DNA of 64,000 bases from assembly GCA_003151115.1 (NCBI GenBank), contig PLWS01000007.1, positions 62,001 through 126,000 on the forward strand, given 5' to 3'. Both the position numbers and the translations under genes were made by a program. Each line of letters begins with the position of its first letter. The stretch's first letter is position 1. This document shows, one piece after another, positions 27,190 through 35,576 of this stretch. Source of the DNA: Vulcanimicrobiota bacterium. GTDB lineage: Bacteria > Vulcanimicrobiota > Vulcanimicrobiia > Vulcanimicrobiales > Vulcanimicrobiaceae. The notes under the pieces are model-generated. The model was not told the origin of the DNA. It saw only the letters and a program-made list of their open reading frames with translations, and did no database searches.

Positions 27190-28299
27190 TCAGCTCTCGT
27201 TCTTTGTTACGAGCGCCTCCACCCGCGCAAGAATTGCGGCGACCGGGTCGCGATTGGCGCGCAAACGCGCGGCCGAACGCATTTGGTCGAGCCGCTCGGG
27301 CTGCATCACCTCGCGCAGCATCCACCACAGCGAATCGGCGTTGAGTTCCCCATCCGCGATCACGGCGGCCGCCCCGCTGCCGGCGAGCATGCGGGCGTTT
27401 GCGGCCTGGTGGTCCTCGGCGGCAAACGGATAGGGCACGAGCAGGGCGGGAATGCCGAGCGCGGTGAGCTCGCCGAGCGTCGATGCACCCGCGCGCGCGA
27501 TCGCGAAATCGCAGACGGCGTATGCGTCGGCCATGTCGGGCAGGTACGAAACGAGTACGGCCAAGTTTTCCCCGAATGGTGTGCGTTCGGCCGCCTGCAT
27601 GTATTCATGGTCGCGCTCGCCGCAGATGTGCAGCACCTGCCACGCCGCGGGCAGCGCGCGCCGCGTCACCAGCGCCGCGATCGCCTCGTTGATCGTCCGC
27701 GCGCCCTGACTCCCGCCGATGGCGAGGATCGTGCGCCGGGACGGATCGAGGCCGAGCCGGCGCGCCGCTTCGATGCGGTTATCCGGATGCAGCAGAGACG
27801 CGCGAACCGGAACGCCGGTGTAGACATACTTGCGTCCGAAAGCCCGGTCGGCTTCGGGAAACGCGCCCCATACTTCGTCGACGATCGGCGCCAGCAAACG
27901 GTTGGCCAATCCGGGATGCGCGTTGGGTTCGAGGAGCGCGAGTGCCGGACCCGGCCGCACGCCGCGCAAGATTCGCGCGGCCGCCATTGCCGGAAAAGAA
28001 ACGTAACCGCCCGTCGCGATCACGATATCCGGATCGAAATTGCGCAACACGCTCACCCCTTGCGCGATACCGGCGGCGTTGGCGGCCACGGTGCGCAGCA
28101 TGCCGAGCGAAGCGCCGCGCTGCAGCGGACTGCTTTCGATCGTCGCAAGTTCGTAGCCGGCCGCAGGCACCAGCGTGTTCTCGATGCCATCCGGACTACC
28201 GACGAACAGGATCTCGCTGCGGTCGCGCAGCGCGTCGGCTAACGCGATCGCCGGATACACGTGGCCGCCGGTGCCGCCGCCGGCGAATGCGATCTTCAC
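27190..28299 (-). CDS. murG: UDP-GlcNAc:lipid I N-acetylglucosaminyltransferase
   Basis: 369 aa GT-B glycosyltransferase converting lipid I to lipid II at the inner face of the membrane. The N-terminal glycine loop is FAGGGTGGHVYPAIAL; other motifs are ATGGYVSFP, LLEPNAHPGLANRLL, AIGGSQGARTINE and RAGASTLGELTALGIPALLVPYP, the UDP-GlcNAc site. It starts within the ftsW stop (ATGA). Confidence 0.96.
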   Translation of the reverse strand: MKIAFAGGGTGGHVYPAIALADALRDRSEILFVGSPDGIENTLVPAAGYELATIESSPLQRGASLGMLRTVAANAAGIAQGVSVLRNFDPDIVIATGGYVSFPAMAAARILRGVRPGPALALLEPNAHPGLANRLLAPIVDEVWGAFPEADRAFGRKYVYTGVPVRASLLHPDNRIEAARRLGLDPSRRTILAIGGSQGARTINEAIAALVTRRALPAAWQVLHICGERDHEYMQAAERTPFGENLAVLVSYLPDMADAYAVCDFAIARAGASTLGELTALGIPALLVPYPFAAEDHQAANARMLAGSGAAAVIADGELNADSLWWMLREVMQPERLDQMRSAARLRANRDPVAAILARVEALVTKNES

Positions 28300-29456
28300 T
28301 CTGGGGGAGATAGCCGCCGGTGCCGCCCGACGTTAATGATCAGCGCGACGGCGATCAGCGACACGATCAGCGAGCTTCCGCCGAACGATATAAAAGGAAG
28401 AGGCACGCCGGTCACCGGCCAGGACGACGTGACGACGGCGATGTTGACGAAGGCTTGAATAACGATGAGCGCGGCGCAGCCCGTCGCCAGGAAGAACCCG
28501 AACCGCTCCGGCGCGGCGATGGCGATCCGGATCGCGCGGTAGGCCAGCGTGCCGAACAGAATCAGCACGGTCGCGGTTCCGATCAGGCCGAGCTCTTCGC
28601 CGAGTACGGAAAAGATGAAGTCCGTGTACTGCTCGGGGAGATAGAAAAACTTGGCGCGCGACTCGCCGAGCCCAACGCCGAAGAGTCCGCCGCTGCCGAG
28701 CGCGAGCAGTGACTGCACGATGTGGAAGCCGGTGTTCTGCGCATCCTTGAACGGATGCAGAAACGCAAAGATGCGGGCGCGCTTATACGGACTGCTCATG
28801 ATTGCAATCGCGGCGGGAGGAAGGGTGACCGCAATAACCATCAGCAGATGCTCGATCCGCGCGCCCGCCGCAAAAAACATGGCGAACGCTGTAAAGATGA
28901 TGAGACTGGAGGTACCGATGTCCGGCTCGATGAGCACGAGCATCGCCGTGAAGAACACCGGAATGCAGAGCGGGGCCAGCCCGCGCGTCAGCGACGTGAT
29001 GCGCTCGCCGCGACCCGCCAGCGCGGCGGCCAAATAGACGACTAGTCCGAGTTTTGCAAACTCCGACGGCTGCAGCGAAAACGAACCGGCGCCGATCCAG
29101 CGGCGCGCGCCGGAGACCGTCATGCCTACGTGCGGCACGAAAACCGTTAACAGACCCGCGATGCAGAGCAGCAGCGCGTAGGGCGCGAAGGCGCGCAGCT
29201 TGCGGTAGTCGACCTTATAGGCGCCGTACGCGAGAATCAATCCCACGATCAAGTAGATCGCTTGGCGCTTCACATAGTAGGCCGTGTCGTGGTGATCGGC
29301 ATACGCCTGTGCGCTCGATGCGCTGAAGATCATGACCAGGCCGATGGCGACCAGACTCGTCACCGCGATGAACAGCCACGTATCCGGCGGGGACGAGACG
29401 AACGAGCGCGGCAGCTCTTGGTTGTGCGCTTGGCGTTTTGCGACCGATGCTTTCAT
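28296..29456 (-). CDS. ftsW: FtsW/RodA/SpoVE-family lipid II polymerase
   Basis: 386 aa from ATG 29456, overlapping murD (ATGA); the track start is too early. About ten transmembrane helices. The SEDS signature regions are seen: GARRWIGAGSFSLQPSEFAKLGLVVYLA, IEPDIGTSSLI and the C-terminal TGVPLPFISFGGSSL. Peptidoglycan glycosyltransferase that works with the FtsI transpeptidase encoded in the same cluster; FtsW rather than RodA is inferred from that position. Confidence 0.94.
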   Translation of the reverse strand: MKASVAKRQAHNQELPRSFVSSPPDTWLFIAVTSLVAIGLVMIFSASSAQAYADHHDTAYYVKRQAIYLIVGLILAYGAYKVDYRKLRAFAPYALLLCIAGLLTVFVPHVGMTVSGARRWIGAGSFSLQPSEFAKLGLVVYLAAALAGRGERITSLTRGLAPLCIPVFFTAMLVLIEPDIGTSSLIIFTAFAMFFAAGARIEHLLMVIAVTLPPAAIAIMSSPYKRARIFAFLHPFKDAQNTGFHIVQSLLALGSGGLFGVGLGESRAKFFYLPEQYTDFIFSVLGEELGLIGTATVLILFGTLAYRAIRIAIAAPERFGFFLATGCAALIVIQAFVNIAVVTSSWPVTGVPLPFISFGGSSLIVSLIAVALIINVGRHRRLSPPE

Positions 29457-30832
29457 CGCGCCGGCGTTCCCAGCACGGCGTCGGTAAATTTTTGACCACG
29501 GTCTTCGGCCGACTCGAACATATCGAACGATGCACACGCCGGCGAAAGTAGCACCACGTCGCCGGGTTTTGCCACCGCCTGCGCGGATCGAACCGCTTCT
29601 TCCATCGAACCGGCGCGTTGGATCGGCGTACGGTAGACGTGCGCCGCGATATCGTCGGCGGCTTCGCCGATGACGATCAGCGCGCGCGCCCGCTCGTCGA
29701 CGATGCGTCCGAGTTCGGTGAAGTCGGTATTCTTCGGTTTGCCGCCGGCGATCAAGACGATCGGCTTGTCGTACGCGCGCAGCGCCGCGATGACGGCGCC
29801 CGGGTTCGTGGCCTTGGAATCGTCGACGTAGAGCACGCCGTCAACTTCACCGACGGGCTGCATGCGGTGCGACATCGGACCAAATGTGCGGATGCCGTCG
29901 CGAAGTTCTCGCGGCTCGATGCCCGCAGCCAACACCGCAAGCGACGCGGCCATAACGTTTTGCACGTTGTGCATCCCGGGAAGCGGGATATCGTCGCGGC
30001 TCGCGATATGGATCGGTCGCGGATCGCCCGTCACCGGCGAATATGTCAGCGTGCCGTCGCGCAGGTACATCGTCGCGTGTTTGCTGTCAGCGCCGAGCGT
30101 AAACCACATCTGCTTCGCGCGCACGCGGGCTTCGCCCGAATGCCAATGTAACAGCGCCAGCACCGGGTCGTCGAGGTTGGCGATGAAAACGTCGTGCTCG
30201 TTTTGATTGGCAAAGATGCGGTATTTGGCTTCGATATATTCGTCCATCGAATGATACCGGTCCAGATGATCGGCCGAGATGTTCAGAATCACCGAAACGC
30301 GCGGATGGAACGAGCGGATCGTTTCGAGTTGGAACGACGACACTTCCGCCACAACCCAACTCTCCGTCGGCGCCGCCACCGCCTCGAGGATGAGCGGGTT
30401 GCCGATGTTGCCGCCGACGCGCGCGTCTTTACCGGCCGCGCGCAACAGGTGTCCGATGAGCGAGGCAGTCGTCGATTTGCCTTTGGTTCCGGTTACGGCG
30501 ATAATCGGCGCTTTGCACAAACGGTACGCGACTTCGATTTCGCTGTAGACCGGGACGTTGCCGCTTTGGATCTTTCGAACGAGCGGGCCGTTGAGCGGAA
30601 CGCCCGGCGAGAGCACCGCGCAATTCAGATTTGCGAGCTCACCGATGTTTTCGGGGGCGACGTACCGCGCGCCCATCGCTTCGATACCCGCAATCGTCTC
30701 TGCGAGTTCCGCACGCGGTTTTTCATCGATCGCGTACACCTCGGCGCCGCGCTCGCGCAAGACTTCGACGACGGCCTTCCCGCTGCGCCCGAGCCCGATG
30801 ACCAAGATCTTCTCGCCAGCGGCAAAGTTCAT
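29453..30832 (-). CDS. murD: UDP-N-acetylmuramoylalanine--D-glutamate ligase
   Basis: 459 aa Mur ligase adding D-Glu. N-terminal GLGRSGKAV, P-loop VTGTKGKSTTASLIGHLL (about 113-130), LNISADHLDRY, and the C-terminal VDDSKATNPGA and IAGGKPKNTDF motifs. The first gene after the mraY-murD gap that carries a composite repeat, so its transcription may need read-through or a local promoter. Confidence 0.96.
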   Translation of the reverse strand: MNFAAGEKILVIGLGRSGKAVVEVLRERGAEVYAIDEKPRAELAETIAGIEAMGARYVAPENIGELANLNCAVLSPGVPLNGPLVRKIQSGNVPVYSEIEVAYRLCKAPIIAVTGTKGKSTTASLIGHLLRAAGKDARVGGNIGNPLILEAVAAPTESWVVAEVSSFQLETIRSFHPRVSVILNISADHLDRYHSMDEYIEAKYRIFANQNEHDVFIANLDDPVLALLHWHSGEARVRAKQMWFTLGADSKHATMYLRDGTLTYSPVTGDPRPIHIASRDDIPLPGMHNVQNVMAASLAVLAAGIEPRELRDGIRTFGPMSHRMQPVGEVDGVLYVDDSKATNPGAVIAALRAYDKPIVLIAGGKPKNTDFTELGRIVDERARALIVIGEAADDIAAHVYRTPIQRAGSMEEAVRSAQAVAKPGDVVLLSPACASFDMFESAEDRGQKFTDAVLGTPAR

Positions 30833-30885
30833 AAAGTAGCAACGCTAGGGAGCGCGGGCGCACTATGTGTCATGGTGGAAAATGA

Positions 30886-30960
30886 TGTCATCCTGAGCGA
30901 GCGTTTTGCCCTTGGCAAAACGCGCAGTCGAAGGACGCCCGAGCAGGGTGCGAAGCACCC
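30886..30960. repeat. composite repeat with two perfect hairpins between mraY and murD
   Basis: The segment begins GTCATCCTGAGCGA and continues to AGTCGAAGGACG, a layout recognisable as an interspersed intergenic repeat seen in many GC-rich bacterial genomes. Inside are two perfect stems: GCGTTTTGCC-CTT-GGCAAAACGC (30901-30923) and GGGTGC-GAA-GCACCC (30946-30960). No T-tract follows. It occupies half of the only sizeable (154-bp) gap inside the dcw cluster and may act as a processing or attenuation element between mraY and murD. Confidence 0.65.
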
Positions 30961-30986
30961 AGGACGAGGGCCGCATATACCACGCG

Positions 30987-32051
30987 TCACCGTACGATCG
31001 CCAATCCGACGGCGCTGCAAATGGCCGAGGCAATCCAAAAACGCGTCGTAACTTTGGTTTCGGGCCATCCGGACAGCTCGAAGTGATGATGCAGCGGCGA
31101 CATCTTAAAAATGCGCTTGCCGTGCGTGAGTTTGAAATACACCACTTGCAGCATCACAGAGAGCGCTTCAGCGACAAACACGCCGCCAATAATGATCAAT
31201 AAGAACATCTGGCCCGAAAGAATAGCAGTCCCGGCGAGTAGAGCCCCGAGGGCTAGGGATCCGGTGTCACCCATAAAAAGCTTCGCTGGGTGATGGTTGT
31301 ACATGAGGAAGGCGAGACACGCGCCGATTCCTGACAACGCTGCCAAACCGCCAAACTCTCCTACTGCTTCGTTTTGCAGCGTGATGAAACCAATCACGAT
31401 TAGCGGGGGCAAAATCGTCCCTGTTGCCAGGCCATCGAGGCCATCCGTCAGGTTCACCGCGTGAATCGTTCCGGCTATTGCAAATATTCCGAGCACTAGC
31501 CAAAGCCAGTAGGGCAACCATAAAACGTGGCCGGGTACAATGAGCACCGCCCATCCAACATGCCCGCTGCCTTCGCTTATCGAGCGTAAAAACATGATCG
31601 CTATAAGCGCCGTAAACAAAAATTTTGTGCGGGCGCGCAGTCCGCGATTCTTCCCAAAATGAACCGACATAAGATCGTCGAGTGCGCCCACCGCCGCGCA
31701 AGCCGCGACAAGCCCGAAGAGCTTCAGTAGATTCGACCATGGCTCCGCCGCGGGCGACCCTGGGATCATACTGATCAAGACGAGTGGCAGAATCCCGAGG
31801 ACAAAGCAAATACCCCCCATCGTCGGCGTACCGGTTTTTATTTGATGCGTTTTTGGAGCATCCTCATACGCGTATTGGACAATGTTGAATCTTTTCAGGA
31901 GGGGTATTAAAATCGCACCCACGATGGCAGCGGTCAAAAATCCTAGGGCAATCAGGATCGCCGCTTCCCTTGCGAGCATGGCGAGAGTCACTTGCCCCAT
32001 AAACTTCATTTCGCCCATGTGCGGTGGAATGATATCGCGCAGCCAGGTCAT
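30987..32051 (-). CDS. mraY: phospho-N-acetylmuramoyl-pentapeptide-transferase
   Basis: 354 aa from ATG 32051, overlapping the CofE-like stop (ATGA); the track start is 14 codons too early. Polytopic membrane enzyme making lipid I from UDP-MurNAc-pentapeptide and undecaprenyl phosphate. Motifs: KTGTPTMGGICFVLG, DDLMSVHFGKNRGLRARTKF, HAVNLTDGLDGLATG, FMGDTGSLALGA and the C-terminal PLHHHFELSGWPETKVTTRFW. The gene is visibly less GC-rich than its neighbours (43-58% in three 60-base lines I counted, against 68% in one line of murF), an oddity for a core gene. Confidence 0.96.
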   Translation of the reverse strand: MTWLRDIIPPHMGEMKFMGQVTLAMLAREAAILIALGFLTAAIVGAILIPLLKRFNIVQYAYEDAPKTHQIKTGTPTMGGICFVLGILPLVLISMIPGSPAAEPWSNLLKLFGLVAACAAVGALDDLMSVHFGKNRGLRARTKFLFTALIAIMFLRSISEGSGHVGWAVLIVPGHVLWLPYWLWLVLGIFAIAGTIHAVNLTDGLDGLATGTILPPLIVIGFITLQNEAVGEFGGLAALSGIGACLAFLMYNHHPAKLFMGDTGSLALGALLAGTAILSGQMFLLIIIGGVFVAEALSVMLQVVYFKLTHGKRIFKMSPLHHHFELSGWPETKVTTRFWIASAICSAVGLAIVR

Positions 32052-32752
32052 CCGCTTGCGCGCCCCAGCGGATTTGCTCCGTCGCCGCGCCACTTGAGGA
32101 CGACAACCGGTGTTTGCTCGTCGCCATTACCGTGCGGATTCGAAAGCAGCGCCTCGGCCACGCTGTCGCGATTGACGCCGGACGACGCGCCCAAAACTTT
32201 AGCGGTGTTGAGATCGTTCGCGTCGACCACCGCGCACCCGATGCCGGTCCGCTCAAAAACGGACTGCGCAAACGCGTCGGGGTTCTGGGGCGCGAAAACG
32301 ATCAGGTTTCCGAACGGCGGCATCGTCCCGGTATATCCATCGATGGCTGCAATCGCCTCGCCCAAGATTTCGTAGAACATGCCGCGACGGCCGGCGAGCC
32401 GGCCCAACACTTGCATGACCGCGGCGTACGCGACCTTGGGAGCGCCGACGTTGTCGATCACGATCTGCACCGACTCGGGCTGACTCACCGTTGCCATTGC
32501 GCCCGCATGACGCGACAGCAGCAAAGCGAGTCGCGAGGGGCGCACGTATTCCGCCGGGACGGCTTGGCGCTGCGCGATCGCCACGGCTGTTTCGGAAACT
32601 GCGAGCACGTCGCCGGAGTGCGCGATGCCGGCGACCGCATTTTGAATCAGCGCTGCGAGATCTTCTCCCGGACGAACGAGGCGCGTACGTACCGGAATTG
32701 CTACCATGCCCGCCGCAATCTGCGGGCGGTCGACGCGCAAGCTGCCGCTCAT
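32048..32752 (-). CDS. coenzyme F420-0:L-glutamate ligase-like (CofE-like) protein inside the dcw cluster
   Basis: 234 aa from ATG 32752, coupled by ATGA to murF before it and mraY after it; the track ORF is over-extended. Family features of the F420_ligase fold (PF01996): VRPGEDLAALI near the start, GDVLAVSETAVAIAQ, a central VIDNVGAPKVAYAAVMQVLG, DGYTGTMPPF, and a C-terminal VVDANDLNTAKVLGASSGV...NPHGNGDEQTPVVVLKW. CofE adds glutamate to F420-0 through a gamma-linkage, but this is the shorter, divergent type also found where F420 is not known, and no other F420 gene is in the window. Position suggests a role in peptidoglycan precursor or polyglutamylation chemistry, which is inference. Confidence 0.78.
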   Translation of the reverse strand: MSGSLRVDRPQIAAGMVAIPVRTRLVRPGEDLAALIQNAVAGIAHSGDVLAVSETAVAIAQRQAVPAEYVRPSRLALLLSRHAGAMATVSQPESVQIVIDNVGAPKVAYAAVMQVLGRLAGRRGMFYEILGEAIAAIDGYTGTMPPFGNLIVFAPQNPDAFAQSVFERTGIGCAVVDANDLNTAKVLGASSGVNRDSVAEALLSNPHGNGDEQTPVVVLKWRGDGANPLGRASG

Positions 32753-34119
32753 GCCGCTCCTGCCCGGAGCGACTGCACGATCTCCTCCATGCGATACTTG
32801 CGCGAGCCTTTCAGCAACACGACGTCTTGATCGGTCGCGTTCTTGCGCAGCCACTTCGCCGCTTCTTCGTTTTCGCCGAACGTGACGATGTGCTCGCGCG
32901 CAAAGCCGGCGCGTACCGCGCCCGCGGCGAGCGATGCGGCAAAATCTCCGCCGACCAAGAGCACGTCGATGTTCATCGCCGCCGCGTGCGCTCCGACACG
33001 CTCGTGAATCGCAGGCGCGTCGGAGCCGAGCTCGGCCATGCTGGAAAGCACCGCGATCCGGCGGCGCGCATTTTCGGACGAAAACGTGGTCAGCGTTGCG
33101 ATCGTGCCGCTCGCGTTCGCGTTGTAGGCATCGTAGATTAGCCGCGGTCCGGCGGGGAGGTCGATGTTTTCGTACCGGCCCGGCGGCAGCGTGAGCCGGG
33201 CAACGTTGCCGGCGATCTCTTCGGCGTTGACGCCAAGCAAGAGCGCGCCGGCGATTGCGGCCGCGAGATTCGCACGGTTGTGCGCGCCGGGAAACGGCGT
33301 GCGGATCGGGAGTGTTTGCGACGCTCCACCATAGTTGAGCACGAGCGTGCTCTCGTCGCGCACCCAAACGCCGGGCAGCGACGGCTCCCCTTCGCCGAAC
33401 CACAGCGGCGGCGCGCCGAGCGAGCTCGCCCGGTTGCGCGAAATCTCGTCGCGCGCGTTGAGCACCGCCTGCGCGCCTTCCGAAAACAAACCCCATTTCG
33501 TGGCCGCAAGCTTCTCACGCGATCCGAAGATCTCCAAATGCGCGTCACCGACGTTGGTCAATATGCCGATGTGCGGCGACGCAATCGCCACGAGCTCCGC
33601 AATCTCGCCCCCATGGCGCGCGCCCATCTCGATCACGAGCATCTGCTGCTGCGGCGAGAGCGAGAGCAGCAATTTGCTGACGCCGATCTCGTTGTTTTCA
33701 TTTCCGGGCGACGCGGCTACAGCCGAAGGCCCCAGCGTCGCGCTCAGCAGCTGGCAGAGAAAATCTTTAGTCGTCGTCTTTCCGCTGCTTCCGGTTACGG
33801 CGACCACGCGTCCCGTAAACTGCGCGCGAGCCGCAGCTGCGAGATCCATATAGGCGCGGCGCGTATCGCGCACGATCAAAGCCGCGACGCCATCACTCTT
33901 TGTCTCCGGCGAATCCACAACGATGGCGGCGGCGCCTTTTTTTAACGCTTCGCCGATAAAATCGTGGCCGTCGAAGCGCTCGCCCCGCAACGCGAGAAAC
34001 GTGTCGCCGGGATTGAGCGATCGCGTATCCGTTACCACCGTGAGCGTTTCGGGAGCGCGTTCGCGGCCCCGCACTTGGGCGCCGGTCGCTTCGGCCGCGC
34101 GATCGAAAGACAGCGTCAT
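32749..34119 (-). CDS. murF: UDP-MurNAc-tripeptide--D-alanyl-D-alanine ligase
   Basis: 456 aa Mur ligase adding D-Ala-D-Ala. The N-terminal MurF/MurE-type domain (VVTDTRSLNPGDTFLALRGERFDGHDFI) is followed by the P-loop VTGSSGKTTTKDFL (about 108-121), GNENNEIGVSKLLL, TNVGDAHLEIFGS, and the C-terminal YDAYNANASGTIATLTTF. Overlaps murE by ATGA and the CofE-like gene by ATGA. Confidence 0.96.
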   Translation of the reverse strand: MTLSFDRAAEATGAQVRGRERAPETLTVVTDTRSLNPGDTFLALRGERFDGHDFIGEALKKGAAAIVVDSPETKSDGVAALIVRDTRRAYMDLAAAARAQFTGRVVAVTGSSGKTTTKDFLCQLLSATLGPSAVAASPGNENNEIGVSKLLLSLSPQQQMLVIEMGARHGGEIAELVAIASPHIGILTNVGDAHLEIFGSREKLAATKWGLFSEGAQAVLNARDEISRNRASSLGAPPLWFGEGEPSLPGVWVRDESTLVLNYGGASQTLPIRTPFPGAHNRANLAAAIAGALLLGVNAEEIAGNVARLTLPPGRYENIDLPAGPRLIYDAYNANASGTIATLTTFSSENARRRIAVLSSMAELGSDAPAIHERVGAHAAAMNIDVLLVGGDFAASLAAGAVRAGFAREHIVTFGENEEAAKWLRKNATDQDVVLLKGSRKYRMEEIVQSLRAGAA

Positions 34120-35576
34120 GAAGGCACGCGCTCGCGTTCGGCCAGCGCATGGCGCGCTTGCGCGGCGTCGTCGAACGGCAAAACGTTCGTCCCGACGATC
34201 TGGTACGTCTCGTGACCCTTGCCCGCGATCAAAATCGTGTCGCCCGGACGCGCGTCTCTAATCGCGGCCGCAATCGCACGCGCGCGATCCGTCTCGATCT
34301 CGTGCGGCGCGCCGCCGATTCCGGGAAGAATGTCGTCGATGATCGCGCGCGGGTCTTCCGTACGCGGATTGTCGGAGGTCACGTAGGCGTAGTCCGCATT
34401 TTGCGCGACGACCGCGCCCATCTCGCGGCGTTTGCCGCGGTCGCGATCGCCGCCGCAGCCGAAAACAACGATGCGGCGTCCGCGCGCCGTTTCCTTAAGC
34501 GCACGCAACGCCGACTCCAGCGCGTCCGGTGTATGCGCGTAATCGACGATCACCTCGATGTTGCCCCCGTCGATACGCTCCATCCGGCCGCGGACGCGAT
34601 CGACCAACGCCAATCCGCGCGCCGAAACGTCGTCGGAGAATCCAAGCATGCGCGCAGCCGAGATCGCGCACAACGCGTTGCTAACGTTAAACCGCCCGGT
34701 AAGGCGCAATTCGAATTGGCGGCCGTCCACTTCGAAGCTCGAGCCGCTTGCGTGCACGCGGATCTTTTCAGCGCGAACGTCGGCGGGGCTGTCGCAGGCA
34801 AACGTAAGGACGGGCTTGGCGGCGCGCAGCTCTTCTGCCCAGCGCGCTCCGTATGAATCATCGGCATTGAGAACGGCGCGCTCCGCGAGATCGAAGAGCT
34901 GCCTTTTTGCAGCTGCGTAAGCTTCCGGCGTTTGGTGAAAATCCAAATGATCGCGCGTCACGTTCGTCAATCCCGCCACCGAGAAATGGACGTCGGAGAC
35001 GCGGGCGAGCGCGAGTGCGTGCGAGCTGACTTCCATCGCCACGACCTGTACCGCTTGGTCGCGCATCTGCGCGAGCAGCGCCTGCAACTCCGGTGCGAGG
35101 GGCGTCGTATTATCGAGCGGCCGTTCGGCGCCGTCAAATTTCGTGCCGAGCGTGCCGACGATCCCGGCCGAAAGTCCGGCCGCGGTGGCAATGGCGGCGA
35201 TCATGTGCGTGACCGTCGTCTTTCCGTTGGTTCCGGTAATCCCGGCAATTGCCAGATTGCGCGACGGAGATCGATAAAATGTATCGGAAATTTTTGAAAG
35301 CGCGGCTGCCGTATCCGGAACGATCACGCTGGTAACGCGCGGCGGAAGATCGATTTCGCGTTCCAAGATCACCGCGGACGCGCCGCGCGCGACAGCTTCG
35401 CTCACATAACGGTGGCCATCGGTGCACTTGCCAACAATCGCAAAGAATAGCGCGCCCGGCCGGACGGATCGGGAATCGAAAGCCAGCGACGAAACAATTA
35501 CGGACCCGCCGCCGGTGATGCGGCTTTCCGGCAATCCTTCCAGCAGCAATTCCAGCAGCACGCCCGGTTCGATCAT
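34116..35576 (-). CDS. murE: UDP-MurNAc-L-Ala-D-Glu--2,6-diaminopimelate ligase
   Basis: 486 aa from ATG 35576, overlapping the ftsI stop; the 653-aa track ORF is over-extended. Domains: N-terminal UDP-binding (SLAFDSRSVRPGALFFAIVG), central ATPase with ITGTNGKTTVTHMI (about 113) and NVTRDHLDFH, C-terminal domain with VDYAHTPDALESAL. The specificity loop reads DNPRTEDP, the signature of enzymes adding meso-diaminopimelate rather than lysine. The peptidoglycan is therefore predicted to be the DAP type usual in diderms. Confidence 0.96.
   Translation of the reverse strand: MIEPGVLLELLLEGLPESRITGGGSVIVSSLAFDSRSVRPGALFFAIVGKCTDGHRYVSEAVARGASAVILEREIDLPPRVTSVIVPDTAAALSKISDTFYRSPSRNLAIAGITGTNGKTTVTHMIAAIATAAGLSAGIVGTLGTKFDGAERPLDNTTPLAPELQALLAQMRDQAVQVVAMEVSSHALALARVSDVHFSVAGLTNVTRDHLDFHQTPEAYAAAKRQLFDLAERAVLNADDSYGARWAEELRAAKPVLTFACDSPADVRAEKIRVHASGSSFEVDGRQFELRLTGRFNVSNALCAISAARMLGFSDDVSARGLALVDRVRGRMERIDGGNIEVIVDYAHTPDALESALRALKETARGRRIVVFGCGGDRDRGKRREMGAVVAQNADYAYVTSDNPRTEDPRAIIDDILPGIGGAPHEIETDRARAIAAAIRDARPGDTILIAGKGHETYQIVGTNVLPFDDAAQARHALAERERVPS

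Noticed and set aside
30886-30960. possible IS or transposon end in the mraY-murD gap
   Set aside because: No transposase, no terminal inverted repeats pairing across a gene, no target duplication seen; better described as a short intergenic repeat.
32048-33496. 482-aa version of the CofE-like gene
   Set aside because: Residues before ATG 32752 are an Arg-rich shadow of murF; the ATGA coupling fixes the shorter start.
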